DNA from: Gibbula magus
Lineage: Eukaryota > Mollusca > Gastropoda > Trochida > Trochidae
NCBI GenBank assembly: GCA_936450465.1
Contig: OW388302.1
Coordinates: 55,618,959-55,682,958, forward strand
Direction of reading: 5' to 3'
DNA: 64,000 nucleotides
Made by a program: the position numbers and the translations under genes. Under the pieces are notes generated by a model, which worked only from the letters and a program-made list of their open reading frames with translations, did no database searches and was not told the origin of the DNA. Below are positions 12,475 to 25,619 of this stretch, in pieces (within the stretch, counting starts at the first letter, position 1; each line of letters starts with the position of its first letter).

Positions 12475-15400
12475 TTATGATACATAATTGTTCTCACTAA
12501 CCCTAGGTTCTGATACATAATTGTTCTCACTAACCCTAGGTTCTGATACATAATTGTTCTCACTAACCCTAGGTTCCAATACATAATAGTTCTCAATAAC
12601 CCTAGGTTCCAATACATAATAGTTCTCAATAACCCTAGGTTCCAATACATAATTTTTCTCACTTACCCTAGGTTCCGATACATAATAGTTCTCACTAACC
12701 TTAGGTTCCAATACATAATTGTTCTCAATAACCCTAGGTTCCGATACATAATTGTTCTCACTAACCCTAGGTTCCGATACATAATTGTTCTCACTTACCC
12801 TAGGTTCCAGTGCATAATTGTTCTCACTAACCCTAGGTTCCAATACATAATAGTTCTCACTAACCCTACGTTCCAATACATAATAGTTCTCAATAACCCT
12901 AGGTTCCAATACATAATAGTTCTCAATAACCCTAGGTTCCAATACATAATTTTTCTCACTAACCCGAGGTTCCGATACATAATAGTTCTCACTAACCTTA
13001 GGTTCCAATACATAATTGTTCTCAATAACCCTAGGTTCCGATACATAATTGTTCTCACTAACCCTAGGTTCCCAAACATAATTGTTGTCACTAACCCTAG
13101 GTTCTGATACATAATTGTTCTCACTAACCCTAGGTTCCAATACATAATTGTTCTCACTAACCCTAGGTTCCGATACATAATTGTTCTCACTAACCCTAGG
13201 TTCCGATACATAACAGTTCTCACTAATTCTAGGTTCCGATACATAATTGTTCTCACTAATCCTAGGTTCCCAAACATAATTGTTCTCACTAACCCTAGGT
13301 TCCAATACATAATTGTTCTCACAATCCCTAGGTTCCGATACATAATTGTTCTCACTAATTCTAGGTTCCGATACATAACAGTCCTCACTAATTCTAGGTT
13401 CCGGTACATAATTGTTATCACTAACCCTAGGTTCCCAAACATAATTGTTCTCACTAACCCTAGGTTCTGATACATAATTGTTCTCACTAACCCTAGGTTC
13501 AAATACATTATAGTTCTCACTAACCCTAGGTTCAGATACATAATTCTTCTCACTAATTCTAGGTTCCGATACATAACAGTTCTCACTAATTCTAGGTTCC
13601 GATACATTATTGATCTCACTAACCCTAGGTTCCCAAACATAATTGTTCTCACTAACCCTAGGTTCTGATACATAATTGTTCTCACTATACCTAGGTTCCA
13701 ATACATAATTGTTCTCACTAATTCTAGGTTCCGATACATAACAAGTCTCACTAATTCTAGGTTCCGATACATAATTGTTCTCACTAACCCTAGGTTCTGA
13801 TACATAATTGTTCTCACTAACCCTAGGTTCAAATACATAATTGTTCTCACTAACCCTAGGTTCAAATACATAATTGTTCTCACTAACCTTAGGTTCTGAT
13901 ACATAATTGTTCTCGCTAACCCTAGGTTCCAATACATAATTTTTCTCACTAACCCTAGGTTCCGATACATAATAGATCTCACTAACCTTAGGTTCCAATA
14001 CATAATTGTTCTCAATAACCCTAGGTTCCGATACATAATTGTTCTCACTAACCCTAGGTTCCCGAACATAATTGTTGTCACTAACCCTAGGTTCTGATAC
14101 ATAATTGTTCTCACTAACCCTAGGTTCTGATACATAACAGTTCTCACTAATTCTAGGTTCCGATACATAACAGTTCTCACTAATTCTAGGTTCCGATACA
14201 TAATTGTTCTCAATAACCCTAGGTTCCAAAACATAATTGTTCTCACTATCCCTAGGTTCCGATACATAATTGTTCTCACTAATTCTAGGTTCCGATACAT
14301 AAAAGTTCTCACTAATTCTAGGTTCTGATACATAATTTTTCTCACTAACCCTAGGTTCCCAAACATACTTGTTCTCACAAACCCTAGGTTCTGATACATA
14401 ATTGTTCTCACTAACCCTAGGTTCATATACATAATTGTTCTCAATAACCCTAGGTTCCGATACATAATTGTTCTCACTAACCCTAGGTTCCAATACATAA
14501 TTGTTCTCACTAACCCTAGGTTCAAATACATAATAGTTCTCACTAACCCTAGGTTCCGATACATAATTGTTCTCACTAATTCTAGGTTCCGATACATAAC
14601 AGTTCTCACTAATTCTAGGTTCCGATACATTATTGATCTCACTAACCCTAGGTTCCCAAACATAATTGTTCTCACTAACCTTAGGTTCTGATACATAATT
14701 GTTCTCACTAACCCTAGGTTCCAATACATAATTGTTCTCACTAACCCTAGTTTCCGATACATAATTGTTCTCGCTAAATCTAGGTTCCGATACATAACAG
14801 TTCTCACTAATTCTAGGTTCCGATACATAATTGTTCTCACTAACCCTAGGTTCCCAAACATAATTGTTCTTACTAACCCTAGGTTCTGATACATAATTGT
14901 TCTCACTAACCCTAGGTTCAAATACATAATTGTTCTCACTAACCTTTGGTTCTGATACATAATTGTTCTCACTAACCTTAGGTTCTGATACATAATTGTT
15001 CTCACTAACCCTAGGTTCCAATACATAATTGTTCTCACTAACCCTTGGTTCAAATACATAATTGTTCTCACTAACCCTAGGTTCCGATACATAACAGTTC
15101 TCACTAATTCTAGGTTCTGATACATTATTGATCTCACTAACCCTAGGTTCCAGTACATTATTGATCTCGCTAACCCTAGGATTCAAGCCATATTTGTCCT
15201 CACTAACCCAGATTCAAATACAGAATTGTTCTCACTAACCTTAGGTTCCAATACAGAATTGTTCTCACTAACCCTAGGTTCCGATACATAATTGTTCTCA
15301 CTTACCCTAGGTTCCGATACATAATTGTTCTCACTTACCCTAGGTTCCGATACCTTATTGATCTCACTAACCCTAGGTTCCAATACATAATTGTTCTCAC

Positions 15401-18400
15401 TAACCCTAGGTTCTGATACATAATTGTTCTTACTCAACTTAGGTTCCGATACATAATTGTTCTCACTAACCCTAGGTTCCAATACATAATTGTTCTCACT
15501 TACCCTAGGTTCCGATACATAATTGTTCTCACTAACCCTAGGTTCAAATACATAATTGTTCTCAATAACCCTAGGTTCCAATACATAATTGTTCTCACTA
15601 ACCCTAGGTTCCGATACATAATTGTTCTCACTAACCCTAGGTTCCCAAACATAATTGTTCTCACTAACCTTAGGTTCAAATACATAATTGTTCTCACTAA
15701 CCCTAGGTTCTGATACATAATTGTTCTCACTAACCCTAGGTTCCAATACATAATTGTTTTCACTAACCCTAGGTTCCGATACATAATTGTTCTCACTAAT
15801 TCTAGGTTCCGATACATAACAGTTCTCACTAATTCTAGGTTCCGATACATTATTGATCTCACTAACCCTAGGTTCCGATACATAATTGTTCTCACTAACC
15901 CTAGGTTCCGATACATAATTGTTCTCACTAATTCTAGGTTCCGATACATAATTGTTCTCACTAACCCTAGGTTCCCAAACATAATTGTTCTCACTAACCC
16001 TAGGTTCTGATACTTAATTGTTCTCACTAACCCTAGGTTCAAATACATAATTGTTCTCACTAACCTTAGGTTCTGATACATAATTGTTCTCACTAACCCT
16101 AGGTTCCAATACATAATTGTTCTCACTAACCCTAGGTTCAAATACATAATTGTTCTCACTAACCCTAGGTTCCGATACATAAGAGTTCTCACTAATTCTA
16201 GGTTCCGATACATTATTGATCTCAATAACCCTAGGTTCCAATACATTATTGATCTCGCTAACCCTAGGATCCAAGCCATATTTGTCCTCACTAACCCAGA
16301 TTCAAATACAGAATTGTTCTCACTAACCTTAGGTTCCAATACAGAATTGTTCTCACTAACCCTAGGTTCCGATACATAATTGTTCTCACTTACCCTAGGT
16401 TCCGATACATAATTGTTCTCACTTACCCTAGGTTCCGATACATTATTGATCTCACCAACCCTAGGTTCCAATACATAATTGTTCTCACTAACCCTAGGTT
16501 CTGATACATAATTGTTCTTACTCAACTTAGGCTCCGATACATAATTGTTCTCACTAACCCTAGGTTCAAATACATAATTGTTCTCACTAACCCTAGGTTC
16601 CGATACATAACAGTTCTCACTAATTCTAGGTTCCGATACATTATTGATCTCACTTACCCTAGGTTCCAATACATTATTGATCTCGCTAACCCTAGGATCC
16701 AAGCCATATTTGTCCTCACTAACCCAAGGTTCAAATACAGAATTGTTCTCATTTACCCTAGGTTCCAATACAGAATTGTTCTCACTAACCCTAGGTTCCA
16801 ATACATAATTGTTCTCACTTACCCTAGGTTCCAATTCATAAATGTTCTCACTAACCCTAGGTTCCGAAACATAATTGTTCTCACTAACCCTAGGTTCTGA
16901 TACATAATTGTTCTCACTAACCCTAGGTTCTGATACATAATTGTTTTCACTTACCCTAGGTTCCGATACATAATTGTTATCACTAACCCTAGGTTCTGAT
17001 ACATAATTGTTTTCACTCACCCTAGGTTCCAATACATAATTGTTCTCAATAACCCTAGGTTCCGATACATAATTGTTCTCACTAACCCTAGGTTCCCAAA
17101 AATAATAGTTCTCACTAACCCTAGGTTCTGATACAAAATTGTTCTCACTAACCCTAGGTTCCAATACATAACTGTTCTCACTAACCCTAGGTTCCGATAC
17201 ATAATTGTTCTCACTAATTCTAGGTTCCGATACATAACAGTTCTCACTAACCCTAGGTTCCAATACATAATTGTTCTCACTAACCCTAGGTTCCCAAACA
17301 TAATTGTTCTCACTAACCCTAGGTTCTGATACATTATTATTCTCACTAACCCTAGGTTCCGATACATAATAGTTCTCACTAACCCTAGGTTCTGATACAT
17401 AATTGTTCTCACTAACCCTAGGTTCAAATACATAATTGTTCTCACTAACCCTAGGTTCTGATACATAATTGTTCTCACTAACCCTAGGTTCCAATACATA
17501 ATAGTTCTCACTTACCCTAGGTTCCAATACATAATTGTTCTCACTAACCCTAGGTTCAAATACACAAAAATTTTCTCACTAACCCTAGGTTCCGATACAT
17601 AACAGTTCTCACTAATTCTAGGTTCCGATACATTATTGATCTCACTAACCCTAGGTTCCAATACATTATTGATCTCGCTAACCCTAGGATTCAAGCCATA
17701 TTTGTCCTCACTAACCCAGATTCAAATACAGAATTGTTCTCACTAACCTTAGGTTCCAATACAGAATTGTTCTCACTAACCCTAGGTTCCGATACATAAT
17801 TGTTCTCACTAACCCTAGGTTCAAATACATAATTGTTCTCTCTAACCCTAGGTTCGATTACATAATCTTTCTCACTAACCCTAGGTTCCGATACATAACA
17901 GTTGTCACTAATTCTAGGTTCCGATACATTATTGATCTCACTTACCCTAGGTTCCAATACATTATTGATCTCGCTAACCCTAGGATCCAAGCCATATTTG
18001 TCCTCACTAACCCAAGATTCAAATACAGAATTGTTCTCACTAACCTTAGGTTCCATTACATAATTGTTCTCACTAACCCTAGGTTCCGATACATAACAGT
18101 TCTCACTTATTCTAGGTTCCGATACATTATTGATCTCACTTACCCTAGGTTCCAATACATTATTGATCTCGCTAACCCTAGGATCCAAGCCATATTTGTC
18201 CTCACTAACCCAAGGTTCAAATACAGAATTGTTCTCACTAACCTTAGGTTCCAATACAGAATTGTTCTCACTAACCCTAGGTTCCAATACATAATTGTTC
18301 TCACTTACCCTAGGTTCCAATACATAAATATTCTCACTAACCCTAGGTTCAGAAATATAATTTTTCTCACTAACCCTAGGTTCCGATACATAATTGTTAT

Positions 18401-21400
18401 CACTAACCCTAGGTTCTGATACATAATTGTTTTCACTCACCCTAGGTTCCGATACATAATTGTTCTCACTAACCCTAGGTTCCGATACATAATTGTTCTC
18501 ACTAACCCTAGGTTCCTTTACATAATTGTTCTCACTCACCCTAGGTTCTGATACATAATTGTTCTTACTCAACTTAGGTTCCGATACATAATTGTTCTCA
18601 CTAACCCTAGGTTCCAATACATAATTGTTCTCACTTACCCTAGGTTCCGATACATAATTGTTCTCACTTACCCTAGGTTCAAATACATAATAGTTCTCAC
18701 TTACCCTAGGTTCCATTACATAATTGTTCTCACTAACCCTAGGTTCCGATACATAACAGTTCTCACTAATTCTAGGTTCCGATACATTATTGATCTCACT
18801 TACCCTAGGTTCCAATACATTCTTGATCTCGCTAACCCTAGGATCCAAGCCATATTTGTCCTCACTAACCCAAGGTTCAAATACAGAATTGTTCTCACTA
18901 ACCTTAGGTTCCAATACAGAATTGTTCTCACTAACCCTAGGTTCCGATACATAATTGTTCTCACTTACCCTAGGTTCCGATACATAATTGTTCTCACTTA
19001 CCCTAGGTTCCGATACATTATTGATCTCACTAACCCTAGGTTCCAATACATAATTGTTCTCACTAACCCTAGGTTCTGATACATAATTGTTCTGACTCAA
19101 CTTAGGCTCCGATACATAATTGTTCTCACTAACCCTAGGTTCAAATACATAATTGTTCTCACTAACCCTAGGTTCCGATACATAACAGTTCTCACTAATT
19201 CTAGGTTCCGATACATTATTGATCTCACTTACCCTAGGTTCCAATACATTATTGATCTCGCTAACCCTAGGATCCAAGCCATATTTGTCCTCACTAACCC
19301 AAGGTTCAAATACAGAATTGTTCTCACTTACCCTAGGTTCCAATACAGAATTGTTCTCACTAACCCTAGGTTCTGATACATAATTGTTCTCACTTACCCT
19401 AGGTTCCAATTCATAAATGTTCTCACTAACCCTAGGTTCCGAAACATAATTGTTCTCACTAACCCTAGGTTCCGATACATAATTGTTCTCACTAACCCTA
19501 GGTTCTGATACATAATTGTTTTCACTCACCCTAGGTTCCGATACATAATTGTTATCACTAACCCTAGGTTCTGATACATAATTGTTTTCACTCACCCTAG
19601 GTTCCAATACATAATTGTTCTCAATAACCCTAGGTTCCGATACATAATTGTTCTCACTAACCCTAGGTTCCCAAAAATAATTGTTCTCACTAACCCTAGG
19701 TTCTGATACATAATTGTTCTCACTAACCCTAGGTTCCAATACATAATTGTTCTCACTAACCCAAGGTTCCGTTACATAATTGTTCTCACTAATTCTAGGT
19801 TCCGATACATAACAGTTCTCACTAATTCTAGGTTCCGATACATTATTGATCTCACTAACCCTAGGTTCCCAAACATAATTGTTCTCACTAACCCTAGGTT
19901 CCCAAACATAATTGTTCTCACTAACCCTAGGTTCCAATACATAATTGTTCTCACTAACCCTAGGTTCCGATACATAATTGTTCTCACTAATTCTAGGTTC
20001 CGATACATAACAGTTCTCACTAATTCTAGGTTCCGATACATAATTGTTCTCACTAACCCTAGGTTCCCAAACATAATTGTTCTCACTAACCTTAGGTTCT
20101 GATACATAATTATTCTCACTAACCCTAGGTTCCAATACATAATAGTTCTCACTAACCCTAGGTTCTGATACATAATTGTTCTCACTAACCCTAGGTTCAA
20201 ATACATAATTGTTCTCACTAACCCTAGGTTCTGATACATGATTGTTCTCACTAACCCTAGGTTCCAATACATAATAGTTCTCACTTACCCTATGTTCCAA
20301 TACATAATTGTTCTCACTAACCCTAGGTTCAAATACACAAAAATTTTCTCACTAACCCTAAGTTCCGATACATAACAGTTCTCACTAATTCTAGGTTCCG
20401 ATACATTATTGATCTCACTAACCCTAGGTTCCAATACATTATTGATCTCGCTAACCCTAGGATTCAAGCCATATTTGTCCTCACTAACCCAGATTCAAAT
20501 ACAGAATTGTTCTCACTAACCTTAGGTTCCAATACAGAATTGTTCTCACTAACCCTAGGTTCCGATACATAATTGTTCTCACTAACCCTAGGTTCAAATA
20601 CATAATTGTTCTCTCTAACCCTAGGTTCGATTACATAATCTTTCTCACTAACCCTAGGTTCCGATACATAACAGTTGTCACTAATTCTAGGTTCCGATAC
20701 ATTATTGATCTCACTTACCCTAGGTTCCAATACATTATTGATCTCGCTAACCCTAGGATCCAAGCCATATTTGTCCTCACTAACCCAAGGTTCAAATACA
20801 GAATTGTTCTCACTAACCTTAGGTTCCATTACATAATTGTTCTCACTAACCCTAGGTTCCGATACATAACAGTTCTCACTAATTCTAGGTTCCGATACAT
20901 TATTGATCTCACTTACCCTAGGTTCCAATACATTATTGATCTCGCTAACCCTAGGATCCAAGCCATATTTGTCCTCACTAACCCAAGGTTCAAATACAGA
21001 ATTGTTCTCACTAACCTTAGGTTCCAATACAGAATTGTTCTCACTAACCCTAGGTTCCAATACATAATTGTTCTCACTTACCCTAGGTTCCAATACATAA
21101 ATGTTCTCACTAACCCTAGGTTCAGAAACATAATTTTTATCACTAACCCTAGGTTCTGATACATAATTGTTTTCACTCACCCTAGGTTCCGATACATAAT
21201 TGTTCTCACTAACCCTAGGTTCCGATACATAATTGTTCTCACTAACCCTAGGTTCCTTTACATAATTGTTCTCACTCACCCTAGATTCTGATACATAATT
21301 GTTCTTACTCAACTTAGGTTCCGATACATAATTGTTCTCACTAACCCTAGGTTCCAATACATAATTGTTCTCACTTACCCTAGGTTCCGATACATAATTG

Positions 21401-24400
21401 TTCTCACTTACCCTAGGTTCAAATACATAATAGTTCTCACTTACCCTAGGTTCCATTACATAATTGTTCTCACTAACCCTAGGTTCCGATACATAACAGT
21501 TCTCACTAATTCTAGGTTCCGATACATTATTGATCTCACTTACCCTAGGTTCCAATACATTCTTGATCTCGCTAACCCTAGGATCCAAGCCATATTTGTC
21601 CTCACTAACCCAAGGTTCAAATACAGAATTGTTCTCACTAACCTTAGGTTCCAATACAGAATTGTTCTCACTAACCCTAGGTTCCGATACAGAATTGTTC
21701 TCACTAACCCTAGGTTCCGATACATAATTGTTCTCACTTACCCTAGGTTCCGATACATAATTGTTCTCACTTACCCTAGGTTCCGATACATTATTGATCT
21801 CACTTACCCTAGGTTCCAATACATTATTGATCTCGCTAACCCTAGGATCCAAGCCATTTTTGTCCTCACTAACCCAAGGTTCAAATACAGAATTGTTCTC
21901 ACTTACCCTAGGTTCCAATACAGAATTGTTCTCACTAACCCTAGGTTCTGATACAAAATTGTTCTCACTTACCCTAGGTTCCAATTCATAAATGTTCTCA
22001 CTAACCCTAGGTTCCGAAACATAATTGTTCTCACTAACCCTAGGTTCCGATACATAATTGTTCTCACTAACCCTAGGTTCTGATACATAATTGTTTTCAC
22101 TCACCCTAGGTTCCGATACATAATTGTTATCACTAACCCTAGGTTCTGATACATAATTGTTTTCACTCACCCTAGGTTCCAATACATAATTGTTCTCAAT
22201 AACCCTAGGTTCCGATACATAATTGTTCTCACTAACCCTAGGTTCCCAAAAATAATTGTTCTCACTAACCCTAGGGTCTGATACATAATTGTTCTCACTA
22301 ACCCTAGGTTCCAATACATAATTGTTCTCACTAACCCAAGGTTCCGATACATAATTGTTCTCACTAATTCTAGGTTCCGATACATAACAGTTCTCACTAA
22401 TTCTAGGTTCCGATACATTATTGATCTCACTAACCCTAGGTTCCCAAACATAATTGTTCTCACTAACCCTAGGTTCCCAAACATAATTGTTCTCACTAAC
22501 CCTAGGTTCCAATACATAATTGTTCTCACTAACCCTAGGTTCCGATACATAATTGTTCTCACTAATTCTAGGTTCCGATACATAACAGTTCTCACTAATT
22601 CTAGGTTCCGATACATAATTGTTCTCACTAACCCTAGGTTCCCAAACATAATTGTTCTCACTACCCTTAGGTTCTGATACATAATTATTCTCACTAACCC
22701 TAGGTTCCAATACATAATAGTTCTCACTAACCCTAGGTTCTGATACATAATTGTTCTCACTAACCCTAGGTTCAAATACATAATTGTTCTCACTAACCCT
22801 AGGTTCTGATACATGATTGTTCTCACTAACCCTAGGTTCCAATACATAATAGTTCTCACTTACCCTATGTTCCAATACATAATTGTTCTCACTAACCCTA
22901 GGTTCAAATACACAAAAATTTTCTCACTAACGCTAGGTTCCGATACATAACAGTTCTCACTAATTCTAGGTTCCGATACATTATTGATCTCACTAACCCT
23001 AGGTTCCAATACATTATTGATCTCGCTAACCCTAGGATCCAAGCCATATTTGTCCTCACTAACCCAGATTCAAATACAGAATTGTTCTCACTAACCTTAG
23101 GTTCCAATACAGAATTGTTCTCACTAACCCTAGGTTCCGATACACAATTGTTCTCACTAACCCTAGGTTCAAATACATAATTGTTCTCTCTAACCCTAGG
23201 TTCGATTACATAATTGTTCTCACTAACCCTAGGTTCCGATACATAACAGTTCTCACTAATTCTAGGTTCCGATACATTATTGATCTCACTTACCCTTGGT
23301 TCCAATACATTATTGATCTCGCTAACCCTAGGATCCAAGCCATATTTGTCCTCACTAACCCAAGGTTCAAATACAGAATTGTTCTCACTAGCCTTAGGTT
23401 CCATTACATAATTGTTCTCACTAACCCTAGGTTCCGATACATAACAGTTCTCACTAATTCTAGGTTCCGATACATTATTGATCTCACTTACCCTATGTTC
23501 CAATACATTATTGATCTCGCTAACCCTAGGATCCAAGCCATATTTGTCCTCACTAACCCAAGGTTCAAATACAGAATTGTTCTCACTAACCTTAGGTTCC
23601 AATACAGAATTGTTCTCACTAACCCTAGGTTCCAATACATAATTGTTCTCACTTACCCTAGGTTCCAATACATAAATGTTCTCACTAACCCTAGGTTCCG
23701 AAACATAATTTTTCTCACTAACCCTAGGTTCCGATACATAATTGTTATCACTAACCCTAGGTTCTGATACATAATTGTTTTCACTCACCCTAGGTTCCGA
23801 TACATAATTGTTCTCACTAACCCTAGGTTCCGATACATAATTGTTCTCACTAACCCTAGGTTCCGATACATAATTGTTCTCACTCACCCTAGGTTCTGAT
23901 ACATAATTGTTCTTACTCAACTTAGGTTCCGATACATAATTGGTCTCACTAACCCTAGGTTCCAATACATAATTGTTCTCACTTACCCTAGGTTCCGATA
24001 CATAATTGTTCTCACTTACCCTAGGTTCAAATACATAATTGTTCTCACTTACCCTAGGTTCCATTACATAATTGTTCTCACTAACCCTAGGTTCCGATAC
24101 ATAACAGTTCTCACTAATTCTAGGTTCCGATACATTATTGATCTCACTTAGCCTAGGTTCCAATACATTATTGATCTCGCTAACCCTAGGATCCAAGCCA
24201 TATTTGTCCTCACTAAACCAAGGTTCAAATACAGAATTGTTCTCACTAACCTTAGGTTCCAATACAGAATTGTTCTCACTAACCCTAGGTTCCAATACAT
24301 AATTGTTCTCACTTACCCTAGGTTCCAATACATAAATGTTCTCACTAACCCTAAGTTCCGAACATAATTGTTCTCACTAACCCTAGGTTCCGATACATAA

Positions 24401-24801
24401 TTGTTATCACTAACCCTAGGTTCTGATACATAATTGTTTTCACTCACCCTAGGTTCCGATACATAATTGTTCTCACTAACCCTAGGTTCCGATACATAAT
24501 TGTTCTCACTAACCCTAGTTTCCGATACATAATTGTTCTCACTCACCCTAGGTTCCGATACATAATTGTTCTCACTAACCCTAGGTTCCAATACATAATT
24601 GTTCTCACTAACCCTAGGTTCTGTTACATAACTGATCTCACTTACCCTAGGTTCCAATACATAACTGTTCTCACTAACCCTAGGTTCCGATACATAATTG
24701 TTCTCTCTAACCCTATGTTCCGATACATAATTGTTCTCACTAACCCTAGGTTCCGATACATAACTGTAGTCACTAACCCTATGTTCTGATACATAACTGT
24801 C
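12475..24801 (-). other. Nearly continuous open frame through the satellite (11-residue repeat), coding status unknown
   Basis: On the minus strand the frame reading VSENNYV(S/L/F/W)EPR is open from 15186 to 12475 (903 codons), 17527 to 15500, 20300 to 17691 (869), 22875 to 20464 (803) and 24328 to 22904 (474). Frame changes occur at a few odd-length units. The left half of the array differs: the ttccta unit type gives TAG in this frame and is frequent there. It is not evident to me in this half. Against coding: the neighbouring minus frame (RTIMYWNLGLV) is open over the same 12795-15158 stretch, unit-to-unit changes are largely non-synonymous, and there is no clear promoter, start exon or matching splice phase. 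I therefore list it as a sequence property and not as a gene. Confidence 0.4.
17512..23042. repeat. Higher-order repeat, 2,773- and 2,575-bp copies plus the start of a third
   Basis: The landmark unit pair with ttcaaatacacaaaaatttt (two extra bases) followed by the aggattcaagccatatttg or aggatccaagccatatttg variant recurs near 17,560, 20,335 and 22,910. The offsets 17512 to 20285 (2,773) and 20285 to 22860 (2,575) differ by 198 bases, exactly six 33-bp units. That is what unequal exchange in register would leave. The copies share the same frame-shifting units, so these are inherited variants and not sequencing noise. A partial third copy continues to about 24.3 kb with additional changes. Confidence 0.8.
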
Positions 24802-25342
24802 CTAATAAAATATGCCAGTAACAATAAGGGTTTAGTTCAATTTTGAGGAACCTGTATCAATATTACAGACCATTTAAACCTATTTAAAATGTCCCGACTT
24901 TCAGACAGAACTGATTTTGCCTCTCAGCATAAAAAAAAATTTAACATTGACCATATTTAAATATTATATAATGTTTCGGCATGGCTGTCCTTAGTAGATC
25001 TAGGTTCATTTTCTCTATTTCATTATATGTTACGTGCAAGTTGCATTTCTGTCTATTTATGAGGGTATATAATTGCACTTCATATAACTACTATAGATAT
25101 AGTATCTAACTTTAAGTATAAAGCTGATTTGGTTTTAAGCACGGATGAGCTCTAGATTGACAAGTTACACGTTGATATCATGAAATTTCAGCAAAGCAAA
25201 CTACATAGCTGAAGTAGGTTTTCATTCATGACAAATCTTCCACAAATCGTTTTAGTAGAAAGTATTGTTAAAAAGCTGAGAAAAACTAAGTTTAAGGCAC
25301 TTGATGAAATAGAAGTATATTGGTTTGTGTGATAATATCTAC
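24802..25342. other. AT-rich intergenic sequence, no gene seen
   Basis: Unique-looking sequence between the array edge and the orphan Cys-rich exon. On the minus strand the array edge is preceded by catattttattag, which resembles a splice acceptor. However, the last TAG also closes the 11-residue frame, and its phase does not match the exon at 25,343-25,619. Confidence 0.5.
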
Positions 25343-25619
25343 CAGATTTCTTGATGAGAGTGTTTTCCTGTCCCGAAGGCTCGGAGTGGGTTTTGTTGAC
25401 ATGGCAGAACTTCACATTCAGTTTATTCGAGGGTTTGAAGACAAGTCTACATGATAACTGTGTCTCATCAAAGATAGTATCTACACAACCTTTTCTGCCT
25501 TCACAAAGCTTTTCACACATTATTGGACCTCGAAGTTGAAACAGATCCTGACCAAAAACCAGTAAGCTGTTTTCTACCAGAAGTGCGGAACTGTAGAGCA
25601 AAATATAAAACATTTTCAT
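25343..25619 (-). CDS. Partial gene: first exon of a small secreted Cys-rich protein (downstream exons not found)
   Basis: From the ATG at 25619 the exon reads a hydrophobic leader (MKMFYILLYSSALLVEN, then SLLVFGQ), a plausible signal peptide. A Cys-rich stretch follows with the spacing MCEKLCEGRKGC, then CRL and FC. The pattern MC-x2-3-C-x5-C-x10-12-C resembles exon 1 of the two ankyrin genes described below (EMCRWICQQRDCC). That suggests a shared leader module, but the similarity is weak. The frame stays open to 25188. A possible donor (G/GTAGAT) ends the exon at 25343 and leaves one base over, the same phase as ankyrin exon 1. No ankyrin exon follows on this strand; the next thing downstream is the satellite. 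It could be an exon orphaned by array growth. Function unknown. Confidence 0.45.

Larger units (their letters stand above)
6970..13110. repeat. Higher-order repeat, two tandem copies, period 3,070 bp, each carrying a SINE
   Basis: Sequence from about 6970 to 10040 is repeated at about 10040 to 13110 with an offset of exactly 3,070. This includes the SINE at 8179-8494 and 11249-11564. Reading the two copies side by side I find only a handful of substitutions, for example ctcactaact against ctcaccaact near 8632/11702, and ttcaaata against ttccaata near 8945/12015. The left end overlaps the 3,162-bp higher-order repeat, so the two amplification events are nested. Low divergence suggests a recent duplication or ongoing homogenisation. 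Confidence 0.9.
1..24801. repeat. 33-bp satellite array (about 730 units), continuing past the left window edge
   Basis: Nearly every 33 bases the motif ctcactaaccctaggttc recurs, followed by a variable pair of bases and then atacataattgtt. The most variable site is the three bases after ggtt(c): ccaa, ccga, ctga, caaa, ccca, ccta and others, giving recognisable unit types. Each unit contains TAACCCTA, nine bases of telomere-like sequence counting the flanking C, and a CCTAGG palindrome. Because 33 is divisible by 3, two minus-strand frames stay open over long runs (11-residue periods such as VSENNYVSEPR or RTIMYWNLGLV). The third minus frame is closed in each unit. Units become irregular only near 24.3-24.8 kb, where the array ends. 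The left end lies outside the window. I see no ordinary gene in it. Confidence 0.97.

Noticed and set aside
306..12662. Many 60-250-codon open frames on both strands in the left half of the satellite
   Set aside because: They overlap each other in different frames and end wherever a variant unit introduces a stop. They are by-products of a 33-bp period.
1..24801. CRISPR array or true telomere
   Set aside because: There are no unique spacers between units, and the unit is 33 bp with only 1.5 telomere repeats. It is a eukaryotic satellite.
24801..25619. Two-exon gene joining the Cys-rich exon to the satellite frame
   Set aside because: The donor leaves one base over. Joining to the acceptor-like site at the array edge gives a stop after a few codons, and the 11-residue frame is closed by TAG directly upstream of that edge.
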